Below, one piece after another: positions 24,550-33,159 of a DNA stretch of 64,000 bases (position 1 is the first letter of the stretch; each line of letters starts with the position of its first letter). Source of the DNA: CAZNPL01 sp964574815 (GTDB lineage Bacteria; Planctomycetota; Phycisphaerae; UBA1845). The stretch is taken from positions 62,001 through 126,000 of the forward strand of contig CAZNPL010000001.1 of assembly GCA_964574815.1 (NCBI GenBank), in the 5' to 3' direction. The translations under genes were made by a program, and so were the position numbers. The notes beneath the pieces are model-generated. The model worked only from the letters and a program-made list of their open reading frames with translations. It made no database searches and was not told the DNA's origin.

Positions 24550-25634
24550 CGGCGCCGGTCCTCCAGTAGCCGTACAGCTTGGCCATCCCGCAGGAGCGAC
24601 GTACCAGCAACCACGACCAACTCACCTTGACTGATCGCCCCGCCAACGACGCTTTCGACATCCTGCACCCCGACAATCTCAACGGCGGTTTTCTGAACCC
24701 GGAGCGGCTCGCCCTTGCCGCGCACAGACCACACGCAGCTCGCTCCCCCGGCATCGGCGAAGACCGCCGCCGTCGGAACCAGGAACCGCGTCTGCTCCGT
24801 GTTAATAGCCGCTGGCGCACTGACGATGGTTGCCGTCATGCCGGGCAGCACGATGTAGTCCTCCGGCGCCGGCAGGGTGAAGATGACGCCGTACGTCAAC
24901 GACAGCGGGTCGGCCTCGGCGGATGCCTCTTTGAACGTGACCGGAAAGCGGCGCTGCGGTGCAAACGGGAAGACCGCGTAGTGTTCGCTTTCTCTCCCCT
25001 TGCTCAACGCGACCACGTTTTCCGGCAGATCGACGGCGATCTCGACTGCGGTGATGTCCTGAAGTCGTACCACAGGCTGAGCAGCCTGCACGTTCTCCGA
25101 CTCCTCCGCAAAGCGCTGAACAACCAGCGCGTCAAACGGGGCTCGTAGAAAGGTATCCTTCAAACGCTGCTCGGCGATGGCCAATTGCGCGACTGCCGCA
25201 TCATAGGCCACCTCGGCATCCTGCCGCTCTTTGTCGCTGGCCGCGCCTCGCTCTGCCAGGCTGCGAAGACGCTCGAGTTCCTGGCGAGTCCGTTCCGCTT
25301 CCGGCCGCAGCGCGGCCACGTCGTTTTCAAAACGCACTGGATCGATCCGGGCAAGCACTTCGCCTGCCTGTACCTCGCGTCCAAGCTCGAGGTTGGACTC
25401 AACCAGCGGGCCGCTCACCTGAAAAGCGAGATCAACCGTGCGCCCGGCCTGGACAACACCGGGAAACTGGCGTTCGGGCATTGCCAATGCGTTGCGGACT
25501 GGAGCCGTTTTGACCGGCCGGATGAGCTCCGGCGGCGGAGGTGGCGGCGGGTTCCACTCCACGAAGAACACCGCGCCGATACCTCCGATCAGCAGCACCA
25601 CGCCGAGCAGCGGTCCCAACCACTTGAAGAGCAT
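24546..25634 (-). CDS. RND efflux periplasmic adaptor (HlyD/MFP family)
   Basis: 362 residues. An N-terminal membrane anchor (LLGVVLLIGGIGAVFFVEW) is followed by a Pro stretch, a barrel-sandwich hybrid (FQVSGPLVESNLELGREVQAGE) and a coiled-coil hairpin rich in Glu/Arg/Ala (about 105-165). A beta-barrel follows and then a membrane-proximal end. It bridges the permease to an outer-membrane channel. The start is the ATG at 25634. The gene is first in the permease operon and diverges from the lipoprotein genes at 26.1 kb. Confidence 0.9.
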   Translation of the reverse strand: MLFKWLGPLLGVVLLIGGIGAVFFVEWNPPPPPPPELIRPVKTAPVRNALAMPERQFPGVVQAGRTVDLAFQVSGPLVESNLELGREVQAGEVLARIDPVRFENDVAALRPEAERTRQELERLRSLAERGAASDKERQDAEVAYDAAVAQLAIAEQRLKDTFLRAPFDALVVQRFAEESENVQAAQPVVRLQDITAVEIAVDLPENVVALSKGRESEHYAVFPFAPQRRFPVTFKEASAEADPLSLTYGVIFTLPAPEDYIVLPGMTATIVSAPAAINTEQTRFLVPTAAVFADAGGASCVWSVRGKGEPLRVQKTAVEIVGVQDVESVVGGAISQGELVVVAGTSLLRDGQAVRLLEDRRR

Positions 25635-26083
25635 AAGCAGCCTCTCAATCTGATAATTCCGGATTTCGACCCCGCCGGAGCCGGTATTCTGGCCTTCGAA
25701 CCGCCACCGTGGCTTTCTGCGTCCAGAACGCCGGTTCTACGCCCGCGCACCGCACTACGGAATCGAGAATCGCGACACGACGAGGTCCTGACATCCGGAG
25801 AACAACCCGGACTGATCGTGACGATACGCGTGTCGACTCTCGATTCGTACGTTATATGTTACCCGCAGCAACGTTGTACGCGATACCCGCCTGACTGCAC
25901 GTCTCGGACGCAATCGCATGAGAATCGTGATCAGCTTAGCCGTGCCAAGGCATCGCAACTTCGCTTCAATCCGTGCTGCGAGCATCATCCTTGCCCAGCA
26001 TTGGCGTGCTCGTTACCCTCCGATTCTGTCTGGGGAGCGTTGTCGTTTTCGTCGCGTACCGATCGCATGAAAGGAGAGGTCGC
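25635..26083. other. Divergent intergenic region upstream of the efflux operon
   Basis: About 449 bases. No convincing gene is visible; open frames on both strands lack features. An imperfect inverted repeat (CGTACGTT...AACGTTGTACG, roughly 25849-25884) lies midway and could be an operator for either divergent unit. No regulator gene is present beside it. Confidence 0.4.
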
Positions 26084-26296
26084 ATGCGTCGCAAGATCGC
26101 CGCTACGGTCGCGGGCGTGATTCCCGTCACGCGCTGCAGTGGCGCGGGCTACCAGCAAGAAACGGGCCAGAGTGCCCTGGATACGTTGCTAGACACGGGT
26201 GCGGAAACAGCCGCGCAACAACTCGTCAGCAGCAATACGGCGAAGCCGATGCGGTTTGCCGACCACGTGGACACTGCGTCGGAGGTGCGGCGATGA
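26084..26296 (+). CDS. Small exported protein, unknown
   Basis: 70 residues; the ATG at 26084 has GGAGAGG six bases upstream. The N-terminus (MRRKIAATVAGVIPVTRCSG) looks like a short lipoprotein signal with Cys18, although the lipobox is poor. The rest is polar (SALDTLLDTGAETAAQQLV). Its stop overlaps the next start (ATGA), so the two are probably co-translated. Not recognised. Confidence 0.55.
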   Translation: MRRKIAATVAGVIPVTRCSGAGYQQETGQSALDTLLDTGAETAAQQLVSSNTAKPMRFADHVDTASEVRR

Positions 26297-27546
26297 AAAG
26301 CATCATGGAAAGGCTCGGCAGGTTCCTCCTGGTCGCAATGCCCCTGTTCTCTATCGGCTGCCAGATCGGGCCGCGGGCGATGTCCCTTGGCCACCCGGAA
26401 TACGCCAGCGCGGCCGGCAAAGTCACCGACGAGCAACTGCTGCTGAACCTCGTGCGACTAAGCTATCGCGCAACGCCCGTGTGGCTTGAGATTACTAGTA
26501 TTTCAACGCAGTTCGAGGCTTCAGCCGTCGGCGACATAAGCGCGGCGTTGAACGAGGATGTGAGCTTGGGTGGGGCGAACAACCCCGACACGCTCGGCTT
26601 CGGAGCCGGAGTCGGCTATGCTGAGCGTCCTACGATCAGTTATTCGATTCTCGGCGGTGAACGGTTCACGAAGCGGTTGTTGAGACCGATTTCTGTCACC
26701 GGTGTATCGCTGCTCGCCGACTCGGGTTGGCGTGCTGATCGCGTGTTGCTGCTGATGGCCGAACGGGTCAACGGGTTGATGAACGCACCGCGGGCCTCCG
26801 GGCCGACACCCGCCGGCGAGCCCGAATTCCGTGAGTTTCAGGAGGCGGCACAGTTGATTCAAAAACTGGATCGCGCGGGGCAGATTGACTTCGAGTTTTC
26901 CACGCGTGTTGAGCAGATCAGCGATCCCATCCCACGTGAAAACGTCGACGGAGACATGTTAATAAACGCGGCCAAGGCGAGTGCTGAGTTTCGTTTGAGT
27001 GACGACGGGCAGACGATGTTCCTGACGCAGGAAGAGCGCGTGCTGATCATGCGTGTGGCCGAAAGCGCACAGGATTCCCCGGACATCGCACGCTTGCGAG
27101 CACTGCTTAAACTTAAACCGGAGAACCTGCGTTACGATCTTGTCGATCCGGCTGACGGCGACTATGACCCCCTGTCACCCGAACAGGCTCTTGGTAATAT
27201 CTCCATCGACACGCGTTCTTTGCTGGGTGTGATGTACTATCTGTCAAACGGAGTCGCGGTTCCACCGGAGCACCAACTGGACGGACCCGTTACGCAGACG
27301 CTTGACGAAGCTGGCAAGCCGTTCGACTGGCGGGAACTGCTCGACGGGTTCTTCAGTGTTCACTACAGCAAGCAGCGGCCGAGCAATGCAGCCGTGGGCG
27401 TCCGCTATCGCGGTTTGTGGTTTTACATCGCCAGGGACGATGAGAGTTCGCTGTCGACGTTCGCGTTACTGAATCAACTGGCCTCCTTGACATCGGGCGA
27501 GCGTCAGGGCGCGGCGCCGGTACTGACGCTACCGGTAGGTAGTTGA
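26293..27546 (+). CDS. Uncharacterised lipoprotein
   Basis: 417 residues with GGAGG upstream of the ATG. The signal peptide ends in FSIGC, a good lipobox with Cys23. The motif DEQLLLNLVRLSYRATPVWLEITSIS near residues 50-75 resembles a family of uncharacterised proteobacterial lipoproteins that I recall as NLVRLRYRDTP-type. The remainder is mixed alpha/beta with no catalytic signature. It is coupled to the small exported protein and lies opposite the RND operon. Function is unknown. Confidence 0.75.
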   Translation: MKSIMERLGRFLLVAMPLFSIGCQIGPRAMSLGHPEYASAAGKVTDEQLLLNLVRLSYRATPVWLEITSISTQFEASAVGDISAALNEDVSLGGANNPDTLGFGAGVGYAERPTISYSILGGERFTKRLLRPISVTGVSLLADSGWRADRVLLLMAERVNGLMNAPRASGPTPAGEPEFREFQEAAQLIQKLDRAGQIDFEFSTRVEQISDPIPRENVDGDMLINAAKASAEFRLSDDGQTMFLTQEERVLIMRVAESAQDSPDIARLRALLKLKPENLRYDLVDPADGDYDPLSPEQALGNISIDTRSLLGVMYYLSNGVAVPPEHQLDGPVTQTLDEAGKPFDWRELLDGFFSVHYSKQRPSNAAVGVRYRGLWFYIARDDESSLSTFALLNQLASLTSGERQGAAPVLTLPVGS

Positions 27547-27772
27547 CACGTTTCTCACCTGTCGGAAACGCGCTCGTGGCGGGCCCGTCTTTCGCAATCG
27601 CTGGATCCGCGTCAAAATCCAGCAGCGCGGTCAGATCACTCCCTACGGAGGGCTCTCACTCGCCCAAAACCTGCCCATGCGGCTCGGACTCGATCGGAAC
27701 ATCAACCGCTCCCTCGCGCTGCCACCTCGTTCGCCGTTCATGAATCGCGAATCTATCCTGACGTGTCCCGCA

Positions 27773-27846
27773 TGTCCCCGGCAGGATTCGAACCTGCAAC
27801 CTTCGGCTCCGGAGGCCGACGCGCTATCCAATTGTGCCACGGGGAC
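27773..27846 (-). tRNA. tRNA-Arg(CCG)
   Basis: A 74-base cloverleaf on the minus strand. The acceptor stem is GTCCCCG with CGGGGAC, the discriminator is A, and the T-loop is GTTCGAATC. The anticodon loop CTCCGGA gives anticodon CCG for codon CGG. CCA is not encoded. Confidence 0.95.
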
Positions 27847-28027
27847 GCAACAACCGAGTCTAGTCCCCCCGGAAACCCTGTCAACGCGGCGGTGGGGCCG
27901 GTGCGTCCGCCGCTCCCTGCTCATCGGATCCCTGTCCCCTTTCTTCTCTCTCCTCCCGACTTCGTCCCGGAGCCTGCCCGCCTCAGGCGGGTGCCTTCCG
28001 CTCCGAACAGACCCACCAACCCCCTAC

Positions 28028-29464
28028 TCACCCACCCACCGTCCGGATTGAAATCGTCCGCGATCGCGCCGGATCCCCCGGCTCACCGATGGCCACAATG
28101 AAATCCCCCGGAGATAAACCATGCTGAGCCGCCAGCTTCTCCTCGATATCAGACCACAGCCGATCCAGGTCCCCCCGGTCCGCCGACACCAGCATGGGCT
28201 GAACGCCATACGACAGCGCAAGCCGGCGGCAAACCGCCGCGTCGCTCGACAACGCAATCAACGGCTGATCCACTCCATACTTGCTGAGCCACCGCACCGT
28301 CCGGCCTGTCAGGCACCAGACCGCGATCAAACGGGCACCGATGTCCTGCGCGATGATCGCCGTGCTGCGAACGACGGCCGACGCCGTCCGATCGACTTTG
28401 TGCCCGACGTGAAGCCGCGTGTCGGCCAGCTCCGAGATCAACCGCGTATGCTCCGGATCGAAAGCCATCGCCTGCTCGCAGATGCGATTCATCATCGCCA
28501 CCGCCCGCACCGGATAGCGCCCCGCCGCCGATTCGCCGGACAGCATGACCGCGTCGGTCCCGTCGAGCACGGCGTTGGCCACGTCGCTCACCTCCGCACG
28601 AGTCGGCGACGGCTCGTAGATCATGCTGTGCAGCATCTGCGTCGCAATGATCACCGGCTTACCGGCCACCCGGCATCGCCGCACGATGTCCTTCTGCAGC
28701 AGCGGCACCTGCGTCACATCCATCTCGACCCCGAGGTCCCCGCGCGCCACCATGATGCCGTCCGACCCCTCAATGATCCGATCGATGTCCCGGATTGCAT
28801 GCGGCGTCTCGATCTTTGCCAAAATCGGCTGATCGCCGCCGGCCTCCTCGACGAGCCCCCGCAGAAGCTCGATGTCCTCGACCCGCCGAACGAAAGACAG
28901 CGCCAGAAAATCCACCGTGTGCCCAACCGCCCACGCCAGATCCCGACGGTCCTTCTCGGTCAACGCTGGAAGTGTCAGGTCCGAATCCGGAACGTTGACA
29001 CCCTTCCGCGACGCGATCGTGCCGCCGTCGTCGCACCGACACACCAGGGCTTCGGCTGTCTTGTCCACCACCCGCAACCGTATCTGGCCGTCGTCGATGA
29101 GAATGCGATGACCGATCGCCACCTCATCCACCAGGCCGGGATAGGTCGTACCGAACCGCGTTGCCCTCCCATCGATCGGCTCGCGTACGATATGGCACGT
29201 GTCGCCGTCGTTGATCTCCGACTTCTCCGGATCCATCGGACCGGTGCGGACCTTCGGGCCGGCCAGGTCGGTCATGACCGCTACGTGCGCACCCCGTGCC
29301 TCCGCCACCCGGCGAAGCGTGTCCACCGCCTGCTGGTGGTCGTCATGACTCCCGTGCGACATGTTCAGCCGGATCACGTCGACGCCCGCTTCGATGAAGC
29401 GGCGAAGAACGTCTTCCGACTGGCTGGCCGGGCCCACCGTGGCGACAATTTTCGTGGGGGACAT
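28028..29464 (-). CDS. pyk: Pyruvate kinase
   Basis: 478 residues. The ATG at 29464 (MSPTKIVATVGPAS) was preferred to a longer frame from 29518, because it places the conserved start of the barrel at residue 4. Motifs are RLNMSHG, DLAGPKVRTG, AKIETPHAI and the signature MVARGDLGVEM, then ATQMLHSMI and SGESAAG. The C-terminal regulatory domain follows. It converts phosphoenolpyruvate and ADP to pyruvate and ATP in the cytosol. The gene stands alone, with tRNA-Arg downstream. Confidence 0.95.
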   Translation of the reverse strand: MSPTKIVATVGPASQSEDVLRRFIEAGVDVIRLNMSHGSHDDHQQAVDTLRRVAEARGAHVAVMTDLAGPKVRTGPMDPEKSEINDGDTCHIVREPIDGRATRFGTTYPGLVDEVAIGHRILIDDGQIRLRVVDKTAEALVCRCDDGGTIASRKGVNVPDSDLTLPALTEKDRRDLAWAVGHTVDFLALSFVRRVEDIELLRGLVEEAGGDQPILAKIETPHAIRDIDRIIEGSDGIMVARGDLGVEMDVTQVPLLQKDIVRRCRVAGKPVIIATQMLHSMIYEPSPTRAEVSDVANAVLDGTDAVMLSGESAAGRYPVRAVAMMNRICEQAMAFDPEHTRLISELADTRLHVGHKVDRTASAVVRSTAIIAQDIGARLIAVWCLTGRTVRWLSKYGVDQPLIALSSDAAVCRRLALSYGVQPMLVSADRGDLDRLWSDIEEKLAAQHGLSPGDFIVAIGEPGDPARSRTISIRTVGG

Positions 29465-29677
29465 GCGGCGGATTGTAGAAGATTCATCATCCCGTCGCCA
29501 ACGAACAGGGCTGCTCACGGAAGTTTTCGGTTGCGTGACGGTTCAGGCGTGCGCAACGGGCAGCTTGTCCGGCTGTGCAGTTCCGTGACAAAAAGTTCAG
29601 GTATTCACATCGGCGGGCAGCCCGCCAGTGTAACCGGGAATCAAAGGCCGTAGTAACTGACACCAACGCGGAGGTTT

Positions 29678-30703
29678 ATGAACTGCCCGTTCGGCCCTAT
29701 ACTTCGCCAAGGACTACGGGCGACTTTTTTGCGTGCGAACATGGGGACGCTGACCGAAACTGCCACTCGTGCCTCGGCACCGGACCGGCGGAAGGCGGAC
29801 GCCGATCCGAAGGCGGCCCGCAGGGCCCTGGCCGGGCTGCTCGGCGAATTCCGAAAGGGCAACATCGTGACGCCTCGCGCCGAGCGCGAGGGGATTAATC
29901 GCTACGCGGGAGCACTGTCCCGAAGATGGAACGATCGTTTCCCGGGCTTCCCCCGTCAGCAGGGTCCGTTTGCATCCATCCCGGGCCTCGCCTTCAGATC
30001 GAAGAGAGACGACCACCTGAAAAACATCATCGTCCGCACGCTCGCCGCGCACCCCGACAAGCGAAAAACCATCGTCAACCCGGTGTGCGTCCTGGGTCGC
30101 CATGCCCGCGAACTGGCCTCGCGCCTGCCCGACTTCAAGGTCATCGCAACCGACATCGACCCGCGGGGTGATTGGCTGTGCCACCGAGTTCTGCTGCGGC
30201 GCAACCCCGACAACTTCGAGTTCGCCCGGGACGACATTTTCAATCCGCGAATCGACGTGACGCCGACGGCCGTGATCTTCTTCGGAGCCTGTGGCGCGCT
30301 CTCCGACGCCGCCATGGACTACGCCGTGAATCACGCATCGCGATTCCTGTTCTGCAGAACGTGTTGCCATGACAACATCGGAGGCAACACCGAAGTCGCC
30401 CGGCGGCCCACGCCGCTCAACTGGTTTTACCGCGGCAAGAACTGTTTCATCTTGCAGTATCCCAAGAAGGAGAAACACGAGGGCTTTTACTTCTCGGAAA
30501 GATACGGCCCCGGCGACTATCCCCGAAGCGACGCCGCCCGAAGCCTGAGCAGATCGGACGAGTTCATGGCCGTCAGTCGCCACACCCCCGAAAGCGACAT
30601 CTGCCGGACGATCATCGATCTCGACCGGTACCTGCTCCTCACCGAAAAGGGCTATTGCGTATCGTATAGAGGCGAACTGTTCGTCGCCGAAAGGACCGGC
30701 TAG
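29678..30703 (+). CDS. Methyltransferase-like protein
   Basis: 341 residues from the ATG at 29678, which has GGAGG close upstream; the ATG at 29741 is an alternative that gives 320 residues. A Rossmann-like core is suggested by PVCVLGRHARELASRL and VIATDIDPRGDW (about 132-162) and by AVIFFGACGALSDAAMDY. The glycine-rich loop is atypical. The Cys cluster FCRTCCHDN follows. It is probably S-adenosylmethionine-dependent, but the substrate is unknown. It precedes yjbQ by 13 bases and is likely co-transcribed with it. Confidence 0.65.
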   Translation: MNCPFGPILRQGLRATFLRANMGTLTETATRASAPDRRKADADPKAARRALAGLLGEFRKGNIVTPRAEREGINRYAGALSRRWNDRFPGFPRQQGPFASIPGLAFRSKRDDHLKNIIVRTLAAHPDKRKTIVNPVCVLGRHARELASRLPDFKVIATDIDPRGDWLCHRVLLRRNPDNFEFARDDIFNPRIDVTPTAVIFFGACGALSDAAMDYAVNHASRFLFCRTCCHDNIGGNTEVARRPTPLNWFYRGKNCFILQYPKKEKHEGFYFSERYGPGDYPRSDAARSLSRSDEFMAVSRHTPESDICRTIIDLDRYLLLTEKGYCVSYRGELFVAERTG

Positions 30704-30716
30704 GAGGCTTATCGGC

Positions 30717-31124
30717 ATGGTGACTCGCGTCACGCTACCGACGAAACCGCGTGGCCTGCATGAGATCACCGACCTCATCCAGAGTGTCGTGCGCAAGGCC
30801 AACGTGCGCGAGGGGCTGTGCACGATCATGATACAGCACACGTCGGCCAGCCTCACGATCCAGGAGAACGCCGACGCGTCCGCCCGGCAAGACCTCGAAA
30901 CCTGGCTGAATCGGCTCGTCGCCGAAAACGACCCGATCTACACCCACACCGCCGAAGGACCCGACGACATGCCCTCCCACATCAAGGCCGCCCTGACCGC
31001 CACCACGCTGTCAGTCCCAATCGCCGACGGCCGCCTCGCCCTCGGCACCTGGCAGGGCATCTACCTCTGGGAACATCGCAACAACGCCGACGCCCGCCGC
31101 TGCGTCGTTCATATAGCTTCATAG
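30717..31124 (+). CDS. yjbQ: YjbQ family protein (UPF0047)
   Basis: 135 residues, ATG at 30717 with TAGGAGG upstream. IQHTSASLTIQENADASARQDLE and the later MPSHIKAAL and LGTWQGIYLWEH motifs are characteristic of YjbQ/UPF0047. Members of this family have reported weak thiamine-phosphate-synthase activity. The conserved His residues probably bind a metal. It lies in a short operon with the methyltransferase-like gene and a YbaK-type deacylase. Confidence 0.92.
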   Translation: MVTRVTLPTKPRGLHEITDLIQSVVRKANVREGLCTIMIQHTSASLTIQENADASARQDLETWLNRLVAENDPIYTHTAEGPDDMPSHIKAALTATTLSVPIADGRLALGTWQGIYLWEHRNNADARRCVVHIAS

Positions 31125-31143
31125 GAGGCTGACGGAAGAAACA

Positions 31144-31620
31144 ATGGCAGACGAAGTTCTCCAACGCATTCGCGAACTGCTCGACAACGCCGGCGTCAAT
31201 TACCGTTACCTCGAGCACGAGCCGACCTACTCCTCCGAGCAGTCGGCCAGGGCCCGCGGCGAGGACATCCGCGTCGGCGGCAAGGCCCTGCTCGTCAAGA
31301 TCGGCGACGACTTTCGCCTCTTCGTGCTCAGCGCCGCCCTTCGCGTCGACTCCCACGCCGTCCGCGAGTACTTCTCCGAGCGCAAGACCCGCTTCGCCAC
31401 CAGGGAGGAGCTCTTCGAGCTGACCGGCCTGGTGCCGGGCTGCGTGCCGCCCTTCGGCCGTCCGGTCCTCCCCTTCGATCTCTACGCCGACGAGTCCGTC
31501 ACGAAAAACGACCGCATCGCCTTCAACGCCGGCTCGCTCACCCACTCGATCATCATGCCCATCGAAGACTATCTCACTCTCGCCAAACCCGAAATCTTCG
31601 CCTTCACGCGCCTCGAGTAA
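31144..31620 (+). CDS. YbaK/EbsC-type aminoacyl-tRNA deacylase
   Basis: 158 residues with GGAGG further upstream. The family features are EHEPTYSSEQSARARG near residue 23, then GGKALLVKIGDDFRLFVL (the invariant Lys), and GCVPPFG followed by FNAGSLTHSI. These domains hydrolyse mischarged tRNAs, such as Cys- or Ala-tRNAPro. The free-standing form is common, and the exact tRNA specificity cannot be assigned. Confidence 0.9.
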   Translation: MADEVLQRIRELLDNAGVNYRYLEHEPTYSSEQSARARGEDIRVGGKALLVKIGDDFRLFVLSAALRVDSHAVREYFSERKTRFATREELFELTGLVPGCVPPFGRPVLPFDLYADESVTKNDRIAFNAGSLTHSIIMPIEDYLTLAKPEIFAFTRLE

Positions 31621-31924
31621 AGCAAGCCGCTGCGGTTCATGACTGCCGATTCACGACGTGCCGGAAACCGCCGCATCACCATGTAGCGTCACCCCTCGTG
31701 GGTGACGCCGCTCCTGCAAAAACCCCGACCGCCAACGTCCCGCCACGTCCGCACTTCCGCCGGCGCTCGTACCTGGGCGATTATCGGCCCCGCTGCAGTT
31801 TATGTACTCGGGTGAACCGCAACGATCTCGCTCGCCATTTATCCACCAGCCCGCACGCTGGAACGCCGATTTAAGGGTGATCAAGAGACTGTGGACTGCC
31901 CGATTCCAATCGGAGAATCAGACC
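31621..31924. other. Intergenic spacer with hairpin
   Basis: About 300 bases. A hairpin GCGTCACCC-CTCGT-GGGTGACGC lies at 31686-31708. It could end transcription of the preceding operon but has no T-run. Nothing else is recognised. Confidence 0.5.
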
Positions 31925-32239
31925 ATGCACAACTTCAGCAGACGACTGTCCAGAATCTCTGTGGCCGGTTTGTTGCTCGCCGGGCAACTGGCCTGGACCG
32001 GCGGGTGCGCGACGCTGGCCCACCGGAGCGGCACGAGCCACGACGCACAGCTCGCTGCGCACGAATGCGGTCGCCCGGGCGAAGTCTGCCCCTGGCTCAT
32101 CGGCGACGCCCTGCTGCTCATCCCGGGAATCGTCCCCGGTGTGATTGCGTTCATCGTGGACTTCAGCACGGGCGAGTGGCGGCACCCCGGCTCCCCCTAC
32201 AGCCATACCGTGACGGTCGCGGACGAGGCCACCGACTGA
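31925..32239 (+). CDS. Small lipoprotein, unknown
   Basis: 104 residues from the ATG at 31925 with GGAG upstream. An Arg-rich start and hydrophobic core end in WTGGC, a lipobox with Cys25. A second hydrophobic stretch (LIGDALLLIPGIVPGVIAFIV) may be a membrane helix. The tail is His/Ser/Thr-rich. Not recognised; similar small lipoproteins are frequent in planctomycetes. Confidence 0.6.
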   Translation: MHNFSRRLSRISVAGLLLAGQLAWTGGCATLAHRSGTSHDAQLAAHECGRPGEVCPWLIGDALLLIPGIVPGVIAFIVDFSTGEWRHPGSPYSHTVTVADEATD

Positions 32240-32475
32240 CACAGCCGGGGACGGTCCACCTTCTCTGAAGGCGGGTCCACGATTCATCCGCACTGGGTGC
32301 CATCGCCACGGCTGCGGGGGCGTGCTTTGCGCGCGACCGTACGGAACAGGCTACGGACGGACGCGCCTCAGTTCCGCGAGGCCACCTGACACCGCAAACA
32401 CCCCCGCTCCCGTCCGTAGAGCCACGCCGATCGTACGCGCCTTTGCGCCCCGCCGTGTCGCGTTAAGATGAACCT

Positions 32476-33159
32476 ATGCAAGCAATACTGACGCGTGAAC
32501 AGGTACGGCAGGTCGATCGGATCGCCGCTGAGGAATACCACATATCAGGACTCGTCCTCATGGAGAACGCCGGCCACAACGCCGCACGCATCATCCTCCA
32601 GGAGATGGGCGATCGCCTGCCCGAACGTGGCAGCGGAGGCGGCGCCCGCGTCCTTTTCTTCTGCGGGACCGGCAACAACGGCGGCGACGGCTTCGTCATC
32701 GCCCGGCACCTTGATAACGCTGGAATCAACGTGGCCATCGCGCTCGCCGGCGAGCCCGACCGCCTCTCCCCCGATGCCGCTGCCAATCACCGGGTCTGCG
32801 TCGCCATGGGTCTGTCCATCGTCAACGCCCAAGACGCGGAGATCCGCCCGGGCGATCTCGTCGTTGACGCGCTGCTCGGAACCGGCTTCAGGGGCGACGT
32901 CCGACAACCGCTCGCGGGCATCATCGACTCGATCAACCAGGCCACCAGGATGGGCGTCGTCGCAGTTGACGTGCCCTCCGGACTCGACTGCAACACCGGC
33001 GAGCCCGCCAATGCCTGCATCAAAGCCGACTTGACCATCACGTTCGTGGCTGACAAGACGGGTTTCCAGTCGGCCCGAGGCCGCGAGCACGTCGGCCGGG
33101 TTCGCGTCGCCGACATCGGAGCGCCTCCGGCCATCGTCCAACGCGTCCTGAGTGCTTAA
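32476..33159 (+). CDS. nnrE: NAD(P)H-hydrate epimerase
   Basis: 227 residues corresponding to the YjeF N-terminal domain alone; the dehydratase domain (NnrD) is absent. Motifs are GLVLMENAG, CGTGNNGGDGFV, VDALLGTGFRG and VDVPSGLDCNTG. It interconverts S and R forms of hydrated NAD(P)H as part of cofactor repair. The stop codon overlaps the ATG of the next frame (TAATG). Confidence 0.93.
   Translation: MQAILTREQVRQVDRIAAEEYHISGLVLMENAGHNAARIILQEMGDRLPERGSGGGARVLFFCGTGNNGGDGFVIARHLDNAGINVAIALAGEPDRLSPDAAANHRVCVAMGLSIVNAQDAEIRPGDLVVDALLGTGFRGDVRQPLAGIIDSINQATRMGVVAVDVPSGLDCNTGEPANACIKADLTITFVADKTGFQSARGREHVGRVRVADIGAPPAIVQRVLSA

Noticed and set aside
28121..29653. 510-codon plus-strand frame opposite pyruvate kinase
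   Set aside because: Arg/His-rich shadow frame without start signal.
31686..31708. Hairpin considered as an intrinsic terminator
   Set aside because: No T-run follows on either strand; kept only as a note in the spacer entry.
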